Shown in pieces: positions 35,548 to 45,237 of a DNA stretch of 64,000 nucleotides (position 1 is its first letter; every line of letters begins with the position of its first letter). The notes under the pieces were generated by a model that ran no database searches, had not been told where the DNA came from, and saw only the letters and a list, made by a program, of their open reading frames with translations. This stretch comes from Burkholderia mayonis (GTDB lineage Bacteria; Pseudomonadota; Gammaproteobacteria; Burkholderiales; Burkholderiaceae), in NCBI RefSeq assembly GCF_001523745.2, contig NZ_CP013387.1, positions 1,674,001 through 1,738,000 on the forward strand. The letters are read 5' to 3'. A program made the translations under genes and the position numbers.

Positions 35548-37788
35548 TCATGTTTTGCTTTCAGTCTTCAGTTCGCTGGTGACCAATGGCGGAAAAGTAA
35601 GCGGCACAAACCTCTCGGCTGGGAATATGCCCGATCGGTAATATGTTGAGCACGCATCTAAAAAACCACGCGTACTTTGATCCAATCGGTTGAAGGCCTT
35701 GCATTCTTTCATCTGCTTAAATGCACGGGGCGTCATCTTCCAATCAGCCATCAATAGCAACAACTGCCGCCAGTCCGGATCATCCAACGTCACCGCCTGG
35801 CCGACCGCGACATCCATCGCCGTGACCCAGCGATGGTTCTCGGAGCTGAGCAGAACCCCCGAATGATAGTTGTTCGCTTCCAATTGATCGGCATCCGTGC
35901 CCATGCGCTTGCGAACCTCGTCCGGCGTTTCCTCGCGTTGGATCACGTACGTCTGATACCGTCCGCCCGTAGCGGCCGCCGAGAGAATCGAGCCGAGCGA
36001 CTGACTCGGCACGATGCGCCAGTTATGCGACTGCTCGTCGATCGGACGGCCTCGATTGAACGTCTGCCTGTGCGGCTCGATGCTGGCGCCCGGGTCATCC
36101 GTCGTCGCGACGTCTTTCCATTGGAACTTCGCGTACTGGTTGCCGAGCGCGACGTTTTTCGTCACGTCATCCGGGCGCATCAGCCCGGCGACATCGGCGT
36201 GCCCGGGTCGCTGCCCGCCTTTCTTGACTTCGCCACCGTACAGGTCAGGCTCGTACGGCGGGTTCAGTTGCTCGCCGTTGATGAAGCGAATGTCGTTGCG
36301 CTTGAACGACGCCTGTAGCGCCATGTTCTTGCTGGACTCGACCACTGAGCCCAACATCGTGCCGTCCGTGTCGGGCCCTGGTGTCAATCGCTGAACCTGG
36401 TCCCGAACCGGCACGCGCGCGGGGGACGTACCGACAGCGACCTTCGACCGCTTCCCCCTGCCGTCCTGGTCGCGTTCCAGTCGCGTCCACATGCGCTGGA
36501 AAAAGCGTTTCGGCGCGAGCGTCGTCATCGCGGGCATCGTTTTGCCCTGCTTGGCGGCCGCGCCATCGGCCGGAACGTCGTCGGGCACGCCGAACGTCCC
36601 GATCCCGCGCACCTTGTCGAGGCCGACCACGGTGTCTTCGGGGCAGAAGTAAAGATAGACCTTGCCCCGGTTGTCGCGCTCGTCAAACGTGATCCAGTTC
36701 TTGCCATGCTTGTCCAGGCGCTTTCCCTGCGTCTGGCTCCAGTTCCGTCCAGCTCGTCCGCCCGAGCAAACCGAATCGATCATCAGGTCAGCCAAGTCCG
36801 GAAGCGTATGCGGCTCGCTCGTCACCGCGTTGACGATGTCGACCAGCGTCTTGAGCTTCGCGTGCCCGGTTTGCTGGCTGCCGTCCTTCGTGAACTGCAG
36901 GCTGTATGGCGTATCGACCATGATGATGCAATCGACGCAGCGTTGCCCTTGCTGCTTGAGCATCGCCTGCGCGAGCAGCGTGATGATCGTGCCTTGGCTG
37001 TGCCCCATCACCGTGATCGTTTCGTGCTTCGGATCGATTCCGTGTTCCAACGCGAGCGCGGAGGGCTGGATGGCGCGCATTGTCTTGATGAGGTTCGCCA
37101 AGCGAGCTGCGGCGAGCACGAAGTAACGGCGGTCTGGTGAGTTGCCGGCGAAGATCGTATTGCCGGCAAGCGCATTTTGCATGACCGTGCGCTCGAGCTT
37201 GTCCGGTTCGAAGCCCCGGCTGTACATCTGAGGGATGTTGTTCGTCGCGTTGGCGAAGAACCCGCCTCCCTTGCCGAAATGGGCATCGAGCCGGTTCGCG
37301 TGGATGTCCTGATACTGGCCGCGCGTCAGCAGATTGCCGTCGCTGTCCGCCACGCGGCTCTTGACCTCGCCAGAATTGTTCACCTTGGCAATTTCGTTAT
37401 CCGCGGCTCGATAGCCCCAGTAGAACGGTAAAAACATGCTATGAGCGCCGCCGCTCTCCGAACGCCTATACAGGAACATGTCGGGATCGTTGGCGATCTT
37501 GCTATCGAAGAACCGGCTTTTTTGGCTTTTCGCTTTGATGGCCTCAGCATATTCCTGGCCGTATTCGCCCGGCCGCAGATCGCTCCGCGACAGGCGCTCG
37601 TTGAGCCCTTGGCAGAGCCCGCGCTCAACGGTCGCATAGGCCGCACCCGGATCGTTGACGCCGTGAATGAAGATCACCACGCCCGGAAGATCGGCCGGAA
37701 CCTGAACGGGCCGATCGCCCGGCCGATTCGCCATCGTAACGCCCGCCCCTTGGGCGGCCGCGTGATACTGATCGTTGTTATCGCTCAT
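35548..37788 (-). CDS. tle3: Tle3-type T6SS lipase effector, copy 2
   Basis: 746 residues, practically identical to copy 1, including the catalytic elbow and both patches that differ in copy 3; it ends ELKTESKT rather than ELKAESKT. Such closeness at synonymous sites shows a very recent duplication or gene conversion between copies 1 and 2. Its DUF2875 partner is nevertheless different from that of copy 1, so effector and partner have not evolved in step here. Confidence 0.88.
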   Translation of the reverse strand: MSDNNDQYHAAAQGAGVTMANRPGDRPVQVPADLPGVVIFIHGVNDPGAAYATVERGLCQGLNERLSRSDLRPGEYGQEYAEAIKAKSQKSRFFDSKIANDPDMFLYRRSESGGAHSMFLPFYWGYRAADNEIAKVNNSGEVKSRVADSDGNLLTRGQYQDIHANRLDAHFGKGGGFFANATNNIPQMYSRGFEPDKLERTVMQNALAGNTIFAGNSPDRRYFVLAAARLANLIKTMRAIQPSALALEHGIDPKHETITVMGHSQGTIITLLAQAMLKQQGQRCVDCIIMVDTPYSLQFTKDGSQQTGHAKLKTLVDIVNAVTSEPHTLPDLADLMIDSVCSGGRAGRNWSQTQGKRLDKHGKNWITFDERDNRGKVYLYFCPEDTVVGLDKVRGIGTFGVPDDVPADGAAAKQGKTMPAMTTLAPKRFFQRMWTRLERDQDGRGKRSKVAVGTSPARVPVRDQVQRLTPGPDTDGTMLGSVVESSKNMALQASFKRNDIRFINGEQLNPPYEPDLYGGEVKKGGQRPGHADVAGLMRPDDVTKNVALGNQYAKFQWKDVATTDDPGASIEPHRQTFNRGRPIDEQSHNWRIVPSQSLGSILSAAATGGRYQTYVIQREETPDEVRKRMGTDADQLEANNYHSGVLLSSENHRWVTAMDVAVGQAVTLDDPDWRQLLLLMADWKMTPRAFKQMKECKAFNRLDQSTRGFLDACSTYYRSGIFPAERFVPLTFPPLVTSELKTESKT

Positions 37789-37898
37789 CGTTCGTGTAGG
37801 CGTCGCAACTGGTCGGATGGCGCGGCAGCAACTGCTGGCAACTCAGGGGCTTACGTTTCGTGTGCGACATCATAGCGGGTCCTGCCGGACGAGTTCCA

Positions 37899-38162
37899 TC
37901 ATGCGCGCCCCGAAGTTGAAAGCGACGAGATGAGCGTGGCCCCGCATGAGGTCTTGTGCCCGTCGAAAGCCACGGCACGCCCGTCAATGCGGACATTCTC
38001 GTCGCCCTCCACGATCACGCAATGATTGTGTCCATCCATCGGGCACGTGCAGCGGTCGCCGACACAGGCCACCGCCCGCCCCATTACGGTCGAGCCCTCG
38101 CGACCGGTTTCGACGTGGCCGCCGTGCGTTGTCGAATCGCCGATGCGAATCACGCCGCGCAT
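37899..38162 (-). CDS. PAAR tip protein, copy 3 (proximal)
   Basis: 87 residues; GHVETG as in copy 1 and SSLSTSGRA as in copy 2, so it is a chimera of their distinguishing sites. Upstream, the DUF2875 stop is TAG in place of TAA and the spacer differs by several bases from the other units. Confidence 0.9.
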   Translation of the reverse strand: MRGVIRIGDSTTHGGHVETGREGSTVMGRAVACVGDRCTCPMDGHNHCVIVEGDENVRIDGRAVAFDGHKTSCGATLISSLSTSGRA

Positions 38163-38170
38163 ACGAGCCC

Positions 38171-39829
38171 CTATCGGAAAGGATTCAGATCCGGTTGCTT
38201 CTGCGTCGGTGGGCTCACCATTACGATCGTCGCCGTGCCGTTCGGCCGCCGATTGATCGTGGCGCTGGCTCCGCCTTCGTTGTAACCCGCGATCAAGCCG
38301 AGCCCGATCTGGACCAACGGCGAGCTGATACCCGTGTTACCGATCCGGTGGCCGATATCGTAGCCCTCTTTCACGTCATCGAGACTGGGCGAGGACGGAC
38401 CGCTTTGCGCGAGCGCCTGATTGATCGGCGCCACCCATGTGCGATCACCCGTCGTGTCGTAGAAAATACGTTTCGGCGTTTCGCCGGCCGGCAGCGTGCC
38501 GATTGCCTGCTGCCAGCCAACCTTGAGCGCTTCCGCCTGCTGCGCGGTTTTGAACGGCTTGCCGTGCGAATCGGTGAGCTTCACGTCGACGGGCCGATGC
38601 AGATAGCCGAGCAGCGGCGCGTTGTCAAATTGTTTCACCTGCCACGTCGTCCAACGCACCGGGATATAGGGCGTCGGCTTGAATTCGCCCGGCCCTTTGT
38701 TGCTGATCGTCTTCCAGAATTCGGGAAGTTTGGTTTGCCACCACATAGAAGTGACGAAACCCGGTGACATCGGCGTGTCGACTCCTGCCTTCCGTTCCTC
38801 TGCATCATAATGTGCGGAGAAGCCGTCCGGCCCAGAATCATGATTGATCTGCCAGAAGTAGTTCCACAGCCGAGTGATATCGTAATCGGTCGTGTTCTTG
38901 TTGACGTTCTGAGTCTGCTCGACGGCGTACGGACGGATAAACCTGTCAACTCGATCCGAGCGGGACACAAGCATCGAGACCATGCTGTCCGGCATCGAGG
39001 GAATGTTCGACTGCTTGAATGTGTCCACATAGCCCGGCGTCTGGTTAAGCTTTCGGGTCGCTGCCCCATCAAACGTGACGACGACCGCTTCAGGGACATC
39101 TGGATGCGCGTCGAAGAATGCGAACAACTTCTCAATGATGCTGGCGCCGTCGTCGGTGTTCGCATCTTCCTGCCACAGCAGCAGCGTGACGCCCAGGCCC
39201 GCTTCTTGTCGAAGCCCGGAAAGTTCTGCGCCTGGCCGATCAGCGCGCTGCGCCTTTGGAGGCTCCCAAATAAACACTGGGACGGGCCAATATTCAACCG
39301 AATTGCGCGCTCCGAATTTGAAGCTGATCCGAGTCGACAAACCGAGCTCGGTCATTCGCGCATCGTCGTTAGCCGGATAGTCGTCGGGGTTCTGCGACAT
39401 GTACGTCGAGTGGTTGTCTGCCTTTGTCCCGATGGCATTCCAGATCTCCTCGTTCGTTTCACTACCAGTGACGAGTCCGAGGCCACGCACCTCCAACGCG
39501 AACTTCTCGCCGAACTGGGCAAGCAGCGTCGGCGTGCCGTTGTTTCCATGCACCACCGCAGCGGGCATCTCCGGTGCAGCGGACACCGAATTTGCGACCA
39601 CAGACGCAGACTCAGCAGGCGCGCGATGCAGCCAAACATATCTCGCCGCGAAGGCCATAGCGATGACGCCCAGTGCAACCAATACACCGTTCCGAATGCT
39701 ACCCACCATACCCGGCATCTCCTGTCCTGTCGCTGCCCAAACCTGATAATGCCGCGTCATCACGAGGAACGTCCAACCCAGCGCGATCAATACGAACACA
39801 GCCGCAAACGGCCAGATACGAGGTTTCAT
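38171..39829 (-). CDS. DUF2875 (Tla3/Tli3-like) membrane protein, copy 3
   Basis: 552 residues. The N-terminal third is its own allele: WAATGQEMPGMVGSIRNG in the first loop, and in the domain start SETNEEIWNAIGTKADNH and ELGLSTRISFKFGARNSVEYW where copy 1 has SVATGLSFQLAAHHSVEYW. After about residue 190 it is identical to copy 1. The switch from divergent to identical sequence falls near 39260, a probable recombination joint. It follows the only lipase copy that carries distinct patches. Confidence 0.8.
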   Translation of the reverse strand: MKPRIWPFAAVFVLIALGWTFLVMTRHYQVWAATGQEMPGMVGSIRNGVLVALGVIAMAFAARYVWLHRAPAESASVVANSVSAAPEMPAAVVHGNNGTPTLLAQFGEKFALEVRGLGLVTGSETNEEIWNAIGTKADNHSTYMSQNPDDYPANDDARMTELGLSTRISFKFGARNSVEYWPVPVFIWEPPKAQRADRPGAELSGLRQEAGLGVTLLLWQEDANTDDGASIIEKLFAFFDAHPDVPEAVVVTFDGAATRKLNQTPGYVDTFKQSNIPSMPDSMVSMLVSRSDRVDRFIRPYAVEQTQNVNKNTTDYDITRLWNYFWQINHDSGPDGFSAHYDAEERKAGVDTPMSPGFVTSMWWQTKLPEFWKTISNKGPGEFKPTPYIPVRWTTWQVKQFDNAPLLGYLHRPVDVKLTDSHGKPFKTAQQAEALKVGWQQAIGTLPAGETPKRIFYDTTGDRTWVAPINQALAQSGPSSPSLDDVKEGYDIGHRIGNTGISSPLVQIGLGLIAGYNEGGASATINRRPNGTATIVMVSPPTQKQPDLNPFR

Positions 39830-39847
39830 ATCGCCTCTTCGATAATC

Positions 39848-42088
39848 TCATGTTTTGCTTTCAGCCTTCAGCTCGCTGGTGACCAATGGCGGAAAAGTAA
39901 GCGGCACAAACCTCTCGGCTGGGAATATGCCCGATCGGTAATATGTTGAGCACGCATCTAAAAAACCACGCGTACTTTGATCCAATCGGTTGAAGGCCTT
40001 GCATTCTTTCATCTGCTTAAATGCACGGGGCGTCATCTTCCAATCAGCCATCAATAGCAACAACTGCCGCCAGTCCGGATCATCCAACGTCACCGCCTGG
40101 CCGACCGCGACATCCATCGCCGTGACCCAGCGATGGTTCTCGGAGCTGAGCAGAACCCCCGAATGATAGTTGTTCGCTTCCAATTGATCGGCATCCGTGC
40201 CCATGCGCTTGCGAACCTCGTCCGGCGTTTCCTCGCGTTGGATCACGTACGTCTGATACCGTCCGCCCGTAGCGGCCGCCGAGAGAATCGAACCGAGCGA
40301 CCGGCTCGGCACGATGCGCCAGTTATGCGACTGCTCGTCGATCGGACGGCCTCGATTGAAGGCTTCTTTGTGAGGGGCGATGCCGGTACTCGGATCGTCC
40401 GTCGTCGCGACGTCTTTCCATTGGAACTTCGCGTACTGGTTGCCGAGCGCGACGTTTTTCGTCACGTCATCCGGGCGCATCAACCCGGCGACATCGGCGT
40501 GCCCGGGTCGCTGCCCGCCCTTCTGCACTTCGCCACCGTACAGGTCAGGCTCGTACGGCGGGTTCAGTTGCTCGCCGTTGATGAAGCGAATGTCGTTGCG
40601 CTTGAACGACGCCTGTAGCGCCATGTTCTTGCTGGACTCGACCACTGAGCCCAACATCGTGCCGTCCGTGTCGGGCCCTGGTGTCAATCGCTGAACCTGG
40701 TCCCGAACCGGCACGCGCGCGGGGGACGTACCGACAGCGACCTTCGACCGCTTCCCCCTGCCGTCCTGGTCGCGTTCCAGTCGCGTCCACATGCGCTGGA
40801 AAAAGCGTTTCGGCGCGAGCGTCGTCATCGCGGGCATCGTTTTGCCCTGCTTGGCGGCCGCGCCATCGGCCGGAACGTCGTCGGGCACGCCGAACGTCCC
40901 GATCCCGCGCACCTTGTCGAGGCCGACCACGGTGTCTTCGGGGCAGAAGTAAAGATAGACCTTGCCCCGGTTGTCGCGCTCGTCAAACGTGATCCAGTTC
41001 TTGCCATGCTTGTCCAGGCGCTTTCCCTGCGTCTGGCTCCAGTTCCGTCCAGCTCGTCCGCCCGAGCAAACCGAATCGATCATCAGGTCAGCCAAGTCCG
41101 GAAGCGTATGCGGCTCGCTCGTCACCGCGTTGACGATGTCGACCAGCGTCTTGAGCTTCGCGTGCCCGGTTTGCTGGCTGCCGTCCTTCGTGAACTGCAG
41201 GCTGTATGGCGTATCGACCATGATGATGCAATCGACGCAGCGTTGCCCTTGCTGCTTGAGCATCGCCTGCGCGAGCAGCGTGATGATCGTGCCCTGGCTG
41301 TGCCCCATCACCGTGATCGTTTCGTGCTTCGGATCGATTCCGTGTTCCAGCGCGAGCGCGGAGGGCTGGATGGCGCGCATTGTCTTGATGAGGTTCGCCA
41401 AGCGAGCTGCGGCGAGCACGAAGTAACGGCGGTCTGGTGAGTTGCCGGCGAAGATCGTATTGCCGGCAAGCGCATTTTGCATGACCGTGCGCTCGAGCTT
41501 GTCCGGTTCGAAGCCCCGGCTGTACATCTGAGGGATGTTGTTCGTCGCGTTGGCGAAGAACCCGCCTCCCTTGCCGAAATGGGCATCGAGCCGGTTCGCG
41601 TGGATGTCCTGATACTGGCCGCGTGTCAGCAGATTGCCGTCGCTGTCCGCCACGCGGCTCTTGACCTCGCCCGGCCTGTTCACCTTCGCGATCTCGTTGT
41701 CCGCCGCCCGATAGCCCCAGTAAAACGGGAGAAACATGCTGTGGGTGCCATTGGCTTCCACGCGCTGGTGGAGATACATGTCTGGATCGCCCAATACCTC
41801 TGCGTATCGAACTGTATCGCCCTTCTTTTTGGCCGCCGACGCGCTCACATACCGCTGGCCGTATTCGCCCGGCCGCAGATCGCTCCGCGACAGGCGCTCG
41901 TTGAGCCCTTGGCAGAGCCCGCGCTCAACGGTCGCATAGGCCGCACCCGGATCGTTGACGCCGTGAATGAAGATCACCACGCCCGGAAGATCGGCCGGAA
42001 CCTGAACGGGCCGATCGCCCGGCCGATTCGCCATCGTAACGCCCGCCCCTTGGGCGGCCGCGTGATACTGATCGTTGTTATCGCTCAT
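39848..42088 (-). CDS. tle3: Tle3-type T6SS lipase effector, copy 3 (variant)
   Basis: 746 residues, first after vgrG with only 13 bases between. Most of it equals copies 1 and 2, but residues about 79-140 are replaced (GQRYVSASAAKKKGDTVRYAEV against GQEYAEAIKAKSQKSRFFDS) and residues about 562-577 differ (STGIAPHKEAF against GASIEPHRQTF). Both patches leave the GHSQG elbow untouched. They are good candidates for surfaces that contact the immunity or adaptor protein. Confidence 0.88.
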   Translation of the reverse strand: MSDNNDQYHAAAQGAGVTMANRPGDRPVQVPADLPGVVIFIHGVNDPGAAYATVERGLCQGLNERLSRSDLRPGEYGQRYVSASAAKKKGDTVRYAEVLGDPDMYLHQRVEANGTHSMFLPFYWGYRAADNEIAKVNRPGEVKSRVADSDGNLLTRGQYQDIHANRLDAHFGKGGGFFANATNNIPQMYSRGFEPDKLERTVMQNALAGNTIFAGNSPDRRYFVLAAARLANLIKTMRAIQPSALALEHGIDPKHETITVMGHSQGTIITLLAQAMLKQQGQRCVDCIIMVDTPYSLQFTKDGSQQTGHAKLKTLVDIVNAVTSEPHTLPDLADLMIDSVCSGGRAGRNWSQTQGKRLDKHGKNWITFDERDNRGKVYLYFCPEDTVVGLDKVRGIGTFGVPDDVPADGAAAKQGKTMPAMTTLAPKRFFQRMWTRLERDQDGRGKRSKVAVGTSPARVPVRDQVQRLTPGPDTDGTMLGSVVESSKNMALQASFKRNDIRFINGEQLNPPYEPDLYGGEVQKGGQRPGHADVAGLMRPDDVTKNVALGNQYAKFQWKDVATTDDPSTGIAPHKEAFNRGRPIDEQSHNWRIVPSRSLGSILSAAATGGRYQTYVIQREETPDEVRKRMGTDADQLEANNYHSGVLLSSENHRWVTAMDVAVGQAVTLDDPDWRQLLLLMADWKMTPRAFKQMKECKAFNRLDQSTRGFLDACSTYYRSGIFPAERFVPLTFPPLVTSELKAESKT

Positions 42089-42101
42089 CGTTCGCTCGGA
42101 T

Positions 42102-44894
42102 TCAAAGCTTCGGCCTCAGATAGTCGACCTTCGCGATACGCATCGCGTCGTCCTTGACCAGATCCGTCAGGCCGCTCGCGTCGGTCTTGCCCTCGATGAC
42201 GCGCCCGTCGTCCAGTGTGATCCGGAATGGCTTGTTCGCCGCCGCCGGCAGATCGCCATCCTCGCCCGGATAGTGCAGCTTGAAACGCTGATCCGTCGGC
42301 TGATGGTTGAACGCGCTCTTCGCCGCCTGCGCCGTCGACGGCCCGCCCCACTGGTGCGACGCCGACAGCAGCTTGATGTCGCCGTTCGTGCCGAGCGTGA
42401 TGCCGTTGCCGATCTCGAGGTAGCTGCCGTCCTCGGCGACGAGCCGAATCTTCGGCGCGCTCGCGAATACCTCGTTCTCGTTCGTCGTGATCTTGACGCC
42501 CTTCTGCGCGTTCGCCGTCAACGTGTCGGATTGCGCCTGCAGCAACACTGGTCCTTCGCCGGCCACCGCCTGCACGCCCGTGCCGCGAGCGAACAGCTGC
42601 ATCCCCTGTCCCGCCGTCGCGTTGAACCGCTGGCCGCTCATCAACTGAAGATGCTGCTGCGCGACCTGATCGATGTTCTCGCCGGCGTAGGTCACGTGCG
42701 TCTTCGGGGTGACGTTTACCGACCCAGCTTGTGCGCCGAACGCCATCAGTGCCTGATCTGCGCCGACGGCCGGCGCGCCGACGCTGCCCGCTCCCGCGCC
42801 GGTGCCCGGCGCCCAACTCTTGAAGGCCGCGGCCACCGCCTGCTGGCCGGCCGTATCCGCCGCCTGCCCGCCGTGCTGTCCCGCGTAATCGCCCAACGCC
42901 TTGAACAGCGCCGTGCATTCGCCGAGCAGCAGGACCAGCTCGTCACGGTCGAGTTGGCCGCCGCTCGCCTGCGTGCGCGCGTACGTCGTCAGCAAGATGC
43001 CTTGTGCCGCCCGCAGCGCCGCCGCGGCATCGGTGCGCAGCTCCGCGCCCTCGCCGCGGTCGTTGCCATGACCGTTCTCGCGCGGCTGGGTCAGATAACC
43101 GAGGTTCAGCTGCGAGTGCGCATGCTCGCTCGCCAGCTGCGCGCTGATCTGATTCGGCGTGTCGTCTAGGCGCAGTTGGTTGTACCGCTGCCCCTTGATC
43201 TCCTTCGTCTTGATGCCCGACAGGTAACGGTTGCCCGGCAGCCTGCCCGCATGGCTGAACGTCGCCGGCGGATTCGCACCGTTGCTCAGCACCCCGATGA
43301 TCACCAACCGGTCCGGATCGCCGCCGACACAACCGAGCAACACTTCCATGCCGACTCGCGGCAGAAACGATGCGCCGAAATGGGTGCCGGCAAGACTCGT
43401 CGCCACGCGGATCGGTGCGCTGTCGCCCGCATTGTCGTTAGTGCCCGCGCCCTGCGCGTGCGCGTGGTCCACCGGGTCGAGGCCGTGAATCCGCACGCGC
43501 ACCCGGCCGTCTTCGTCGCAGAACACTTCTTCGCCCTCAGCGCCGACGATCGTGCCTGTCAGCAGATGCACGGGCGGCAAGTCGGCTTGCGGATCGTACG
43601 CGGGCGCAAGCGGCACGCCGCGGCGCACGCAGGTGAACGTGTTCTCGTAACGGGTGTCGGCATCCTTCGCGAGCGCGGCCGGCAATGCAGGGGCTGCGTG
43701 CGCGAGATTGCGGCTCGCCGCGAACAGCGCCTGTACGCGTTCGTTGAGCCCTTTGGGCAGGTTGTTCCAAATGTCGTGGTCGATCGACGTGATCACGAAC
43801 CGGCGTTTTTCGGGAAGTTGCTTGTCCCATTCCGGGTCGCCCGTCAGCGTGACCCATGCGCCCACGGCGAGGTCTCGCACACCGCTGACGCCGTCGTAAC
43901 GTTCAGCTTCGAACTCGTGCGCGAGCATGCGCGCGTGCGTGAGCCGCTCGTGATCGCGCCACGAATCGCCCGCGTGCGGGATGTCGATCGCGACGTCGGT
44001 CAGCAACCTGGCCAGGTCGTTGCCTGCCTCGCCCTGATCGAGACTCGAACCGACGGTCGATTCGTCGATTCGGGCCTTCTTGTAATCCCATGACGGCCGA
44101 CCGGCCTTGCCCGGAATCAGTTGCCGATGCAGCGCGAACAGCGTGACCGTGTCGCGCTGCTCGGTGCCGGCGTCACGCGGATGCAGTCGGACCGTGCCCG
44201 CCGGCGCTTCCGGCAGCGACATCGGATCGTCACAGCATACGAGCGTGTGCACTGGCGTTTCGTCGTGAACGTTCTGCGCGCGTTTCGCCCGACCGGCCTT
44301 TGCAAACGCGGTGATCCCTTCGCGGCGCAGCAGGCGACGCACGAAGTGCGCATCCGATTCATTGACCTGGCGGGTCAGTTCGCGGGGCGGATACCGGTCG
44401 GCGCGAAGGCCGGATAGATCGAACTCGAACGCGCGCGCAAGGGCCGGGCTGCGCTGCTGCCATTCGTTGAACAGCGTGGTGAGAATGTCGACGATATTCC
44501 GTTTCCGAAACACGCGCGAATTGGTGCGCTTGTCCATCAACGACAGTGCGTCGCACACGGTCAGTTGGTACACGCAGAGTTCGCCGTCGCTTTGTCCGAT
44601 CTGGACGTCGCGGATGATTGCGTTCACCATGTGCAGCTGTCCGCGGTCGGTAACGAGCCGGATCGAAACCGGGATGCCGAGGAATACGCCGGGCGGCAGG
44701 TTGTGGCGGGTCGACACGCAGGTCAGACGCCCCCGGATCCCGCTCATCAGCCCTTCCTGAACACTCGCGTGCTGCAGCGCGAGGAGATGGCCGATCGCGG
44801 CCTGCGCGGCGCCAAAGTGCAACGCGACCGGGCGGTTATTCCAGTCGACCGCCCCCGACGCGAAACCGCGTAGCGTATCGTTCAAATTAGTCAC
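42102..44894 (-). CDS. vgrG: VgrG spike protein with C-terminal extension
   Basis: A 930-residue T6SS spike. The gp27-like part (about 1-380; VNESDAHFVRRLLRREGI) is followed by the gp5-like OB fold (FCDEDGRVRVRIHGLDP), a beta-helix with the DUF2345 region (about 650-830), and a final 70 residues (FKLHYPGEDGDLPAA, ITLDDGRVIEGKTDASGLT) that look like a transthyretin-like cargo-docking domain. Known: such C-terminal domains bind Tle effectors. GTG start at 44894. It heads the array and probably delivers one or more of the three lipases; no T6SS sheath or baseplate gene is in the window. Confidence 0.93.
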   Translation of the reverse strand: MTNLNDTLRGFASGAVDWNNRPVALHFGAAQAAIGHLLALQHASVQEGLMSGIRGRLTCVSTRHNLPPGVFLGIPVSIRLVTDRGQLHMVNAIIRDVQIGQSDGELCVYQLTVCDALSLMDKRTNSRVFRKRNIVDILTTLFNEWQQRSPALARAFEFDLSGLRADRYPPRELTRQVNESDAHFVRRLLRREGITAFAKAGRAKRAQNVHDETPVHTLVCCDDPMSLPEAPAGTVRLHPRDAGTEQRDTVTLFALHRQLIPGKAGRPSWDYKKARIDESTVGSSLDQGEAGNDLARLLTDVAIDIPHAGDSWRDHERLTHARMLAHEFEAERYDGVSGVRDLAVGAWVTLTGDPEWDKQLPEKRRFVITSIDHDIWNNLPKGLNERVQALFAASRNLAHAAPALPAALAKDADTRYENTFTCVRRGVPLAPAYDPQADLPPVHLLTGTIVGAEGEEVFCDEDGRVRVRIHGLDPVDHAHAQGAGTNDNAGDSAPIRVATSLAGTHFGASFLPRVGMEVLLGCVGGDPDRLVIIGVLSNGANPPATFSHAGRLPGNRYLSGIKTKEIKGQRYNQLRLDDTPNQISAQLASEHAHSQLNLGYLTQPRENGHGNDRGEGAELRTDAAAALRAAQGILLTTYARTQASGGQLDRDELVLLLGECTALFKALGDYAGQHGGQAADTAGQQAVAAAFKSWAPGTGAGAGSVGAPAVGADQALMAFGAQAGSVNVTPKTHVTYAGENIDQVAQQHLQLMSGQRFNATAGQGMQLFARGTGVQAVAGEGPVLLQAQSDTLTANAQKGVKITTNENEVFASAPKIRLVAEDGSYLEIGNGITLGTNGDIKLLSASHQWGGPSTAQAAKSAFNHQPTDQRFKLHYPGEDGDLPAAANKPFRITLDDGRVIEGKTDASGLTDLVKDDAMRIAKVDYLRPKL

Positions 44895-45018
44895 GGCAGA
44901 CTCTCAGGTTTCTGCTTGGATTTCGAAAGGGAGGAGTGTCGATTCTCGAGTCGACTGAAGTCCCCCACGGCGCGTTAATTTTAGCAAGGTCCGGACAAAT
45001 GGTCGCCAAATTAACGAA

Positions 45019-45045
45019 GGTTCACGATCGCTTCGATGGTGAACC
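45019..45045. promoter_or_regulatory. Inverted repeat upstream of vgrG
   Basis: GGTTCAC at 45019-45025 and its exact complement GTGAACC at 45039-45045 form a 7-bp inverted repeat with a 13-base spacer, about 125 bases before the vgrG start. This is operator-like geometry; no regulator can be named. The 340-base spacer 44895-45237 contains no supported gene. Confidence 0.35.
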
Positions 45046-45237
45046 ATGACGTGAGATGGCGTGAAACCTGTCAAAGTCAACGGGTCTATTCCGTCTATTG
45101 GCGCGCTGAGTGCCGGCCGCCGCACCCGTGGCATCGGAATTGACCGCGGAAGCGAAGACATCTCCGCCTACCGGCTCCTCTTATGGCTGTTGCAAGAGCG
45201 CATGGGCTTGAGTACCGTCCCGGCGCGCGGTTGCTGA

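Larger units (their letters stand above)
29298..42088 (-). repeat. Three tandem 4.3-kb Tle3-DUF2875-PAAR units
   Basis: Homologous points repeat with a period of about 4300 bases: PAAR ends at 29298, 33599 and 37899; DUF2875 ends at 29571, 33872 and 38171; lipase starts at 33488, 37788 and 42088. Long blocks are identical or nearly identical at nucleotide level, including third positions, while short interior segments diverge sharply. Transcription is leftward from vgrG. The pattern implies recent tandem duplication with patchwise replacement. Assembly collapse or expansion is a technical risk, but distinct variant patches argue for real copies. Confidence 0.93.

Noticed and set aside
29298..42088. 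Consideration of the repeated region as a CRISPR or rhs-like array
   Set aside because: The repeat period is 4.3 kb and each unit is made of three genes; no short spaced repeats or YD repeats are present.
42075..43169. 364-codon plus-strand frame opposite vgrG
   Set aside because: Antisense shadow; Arg/Leu/Ala composition and no ribosome site.
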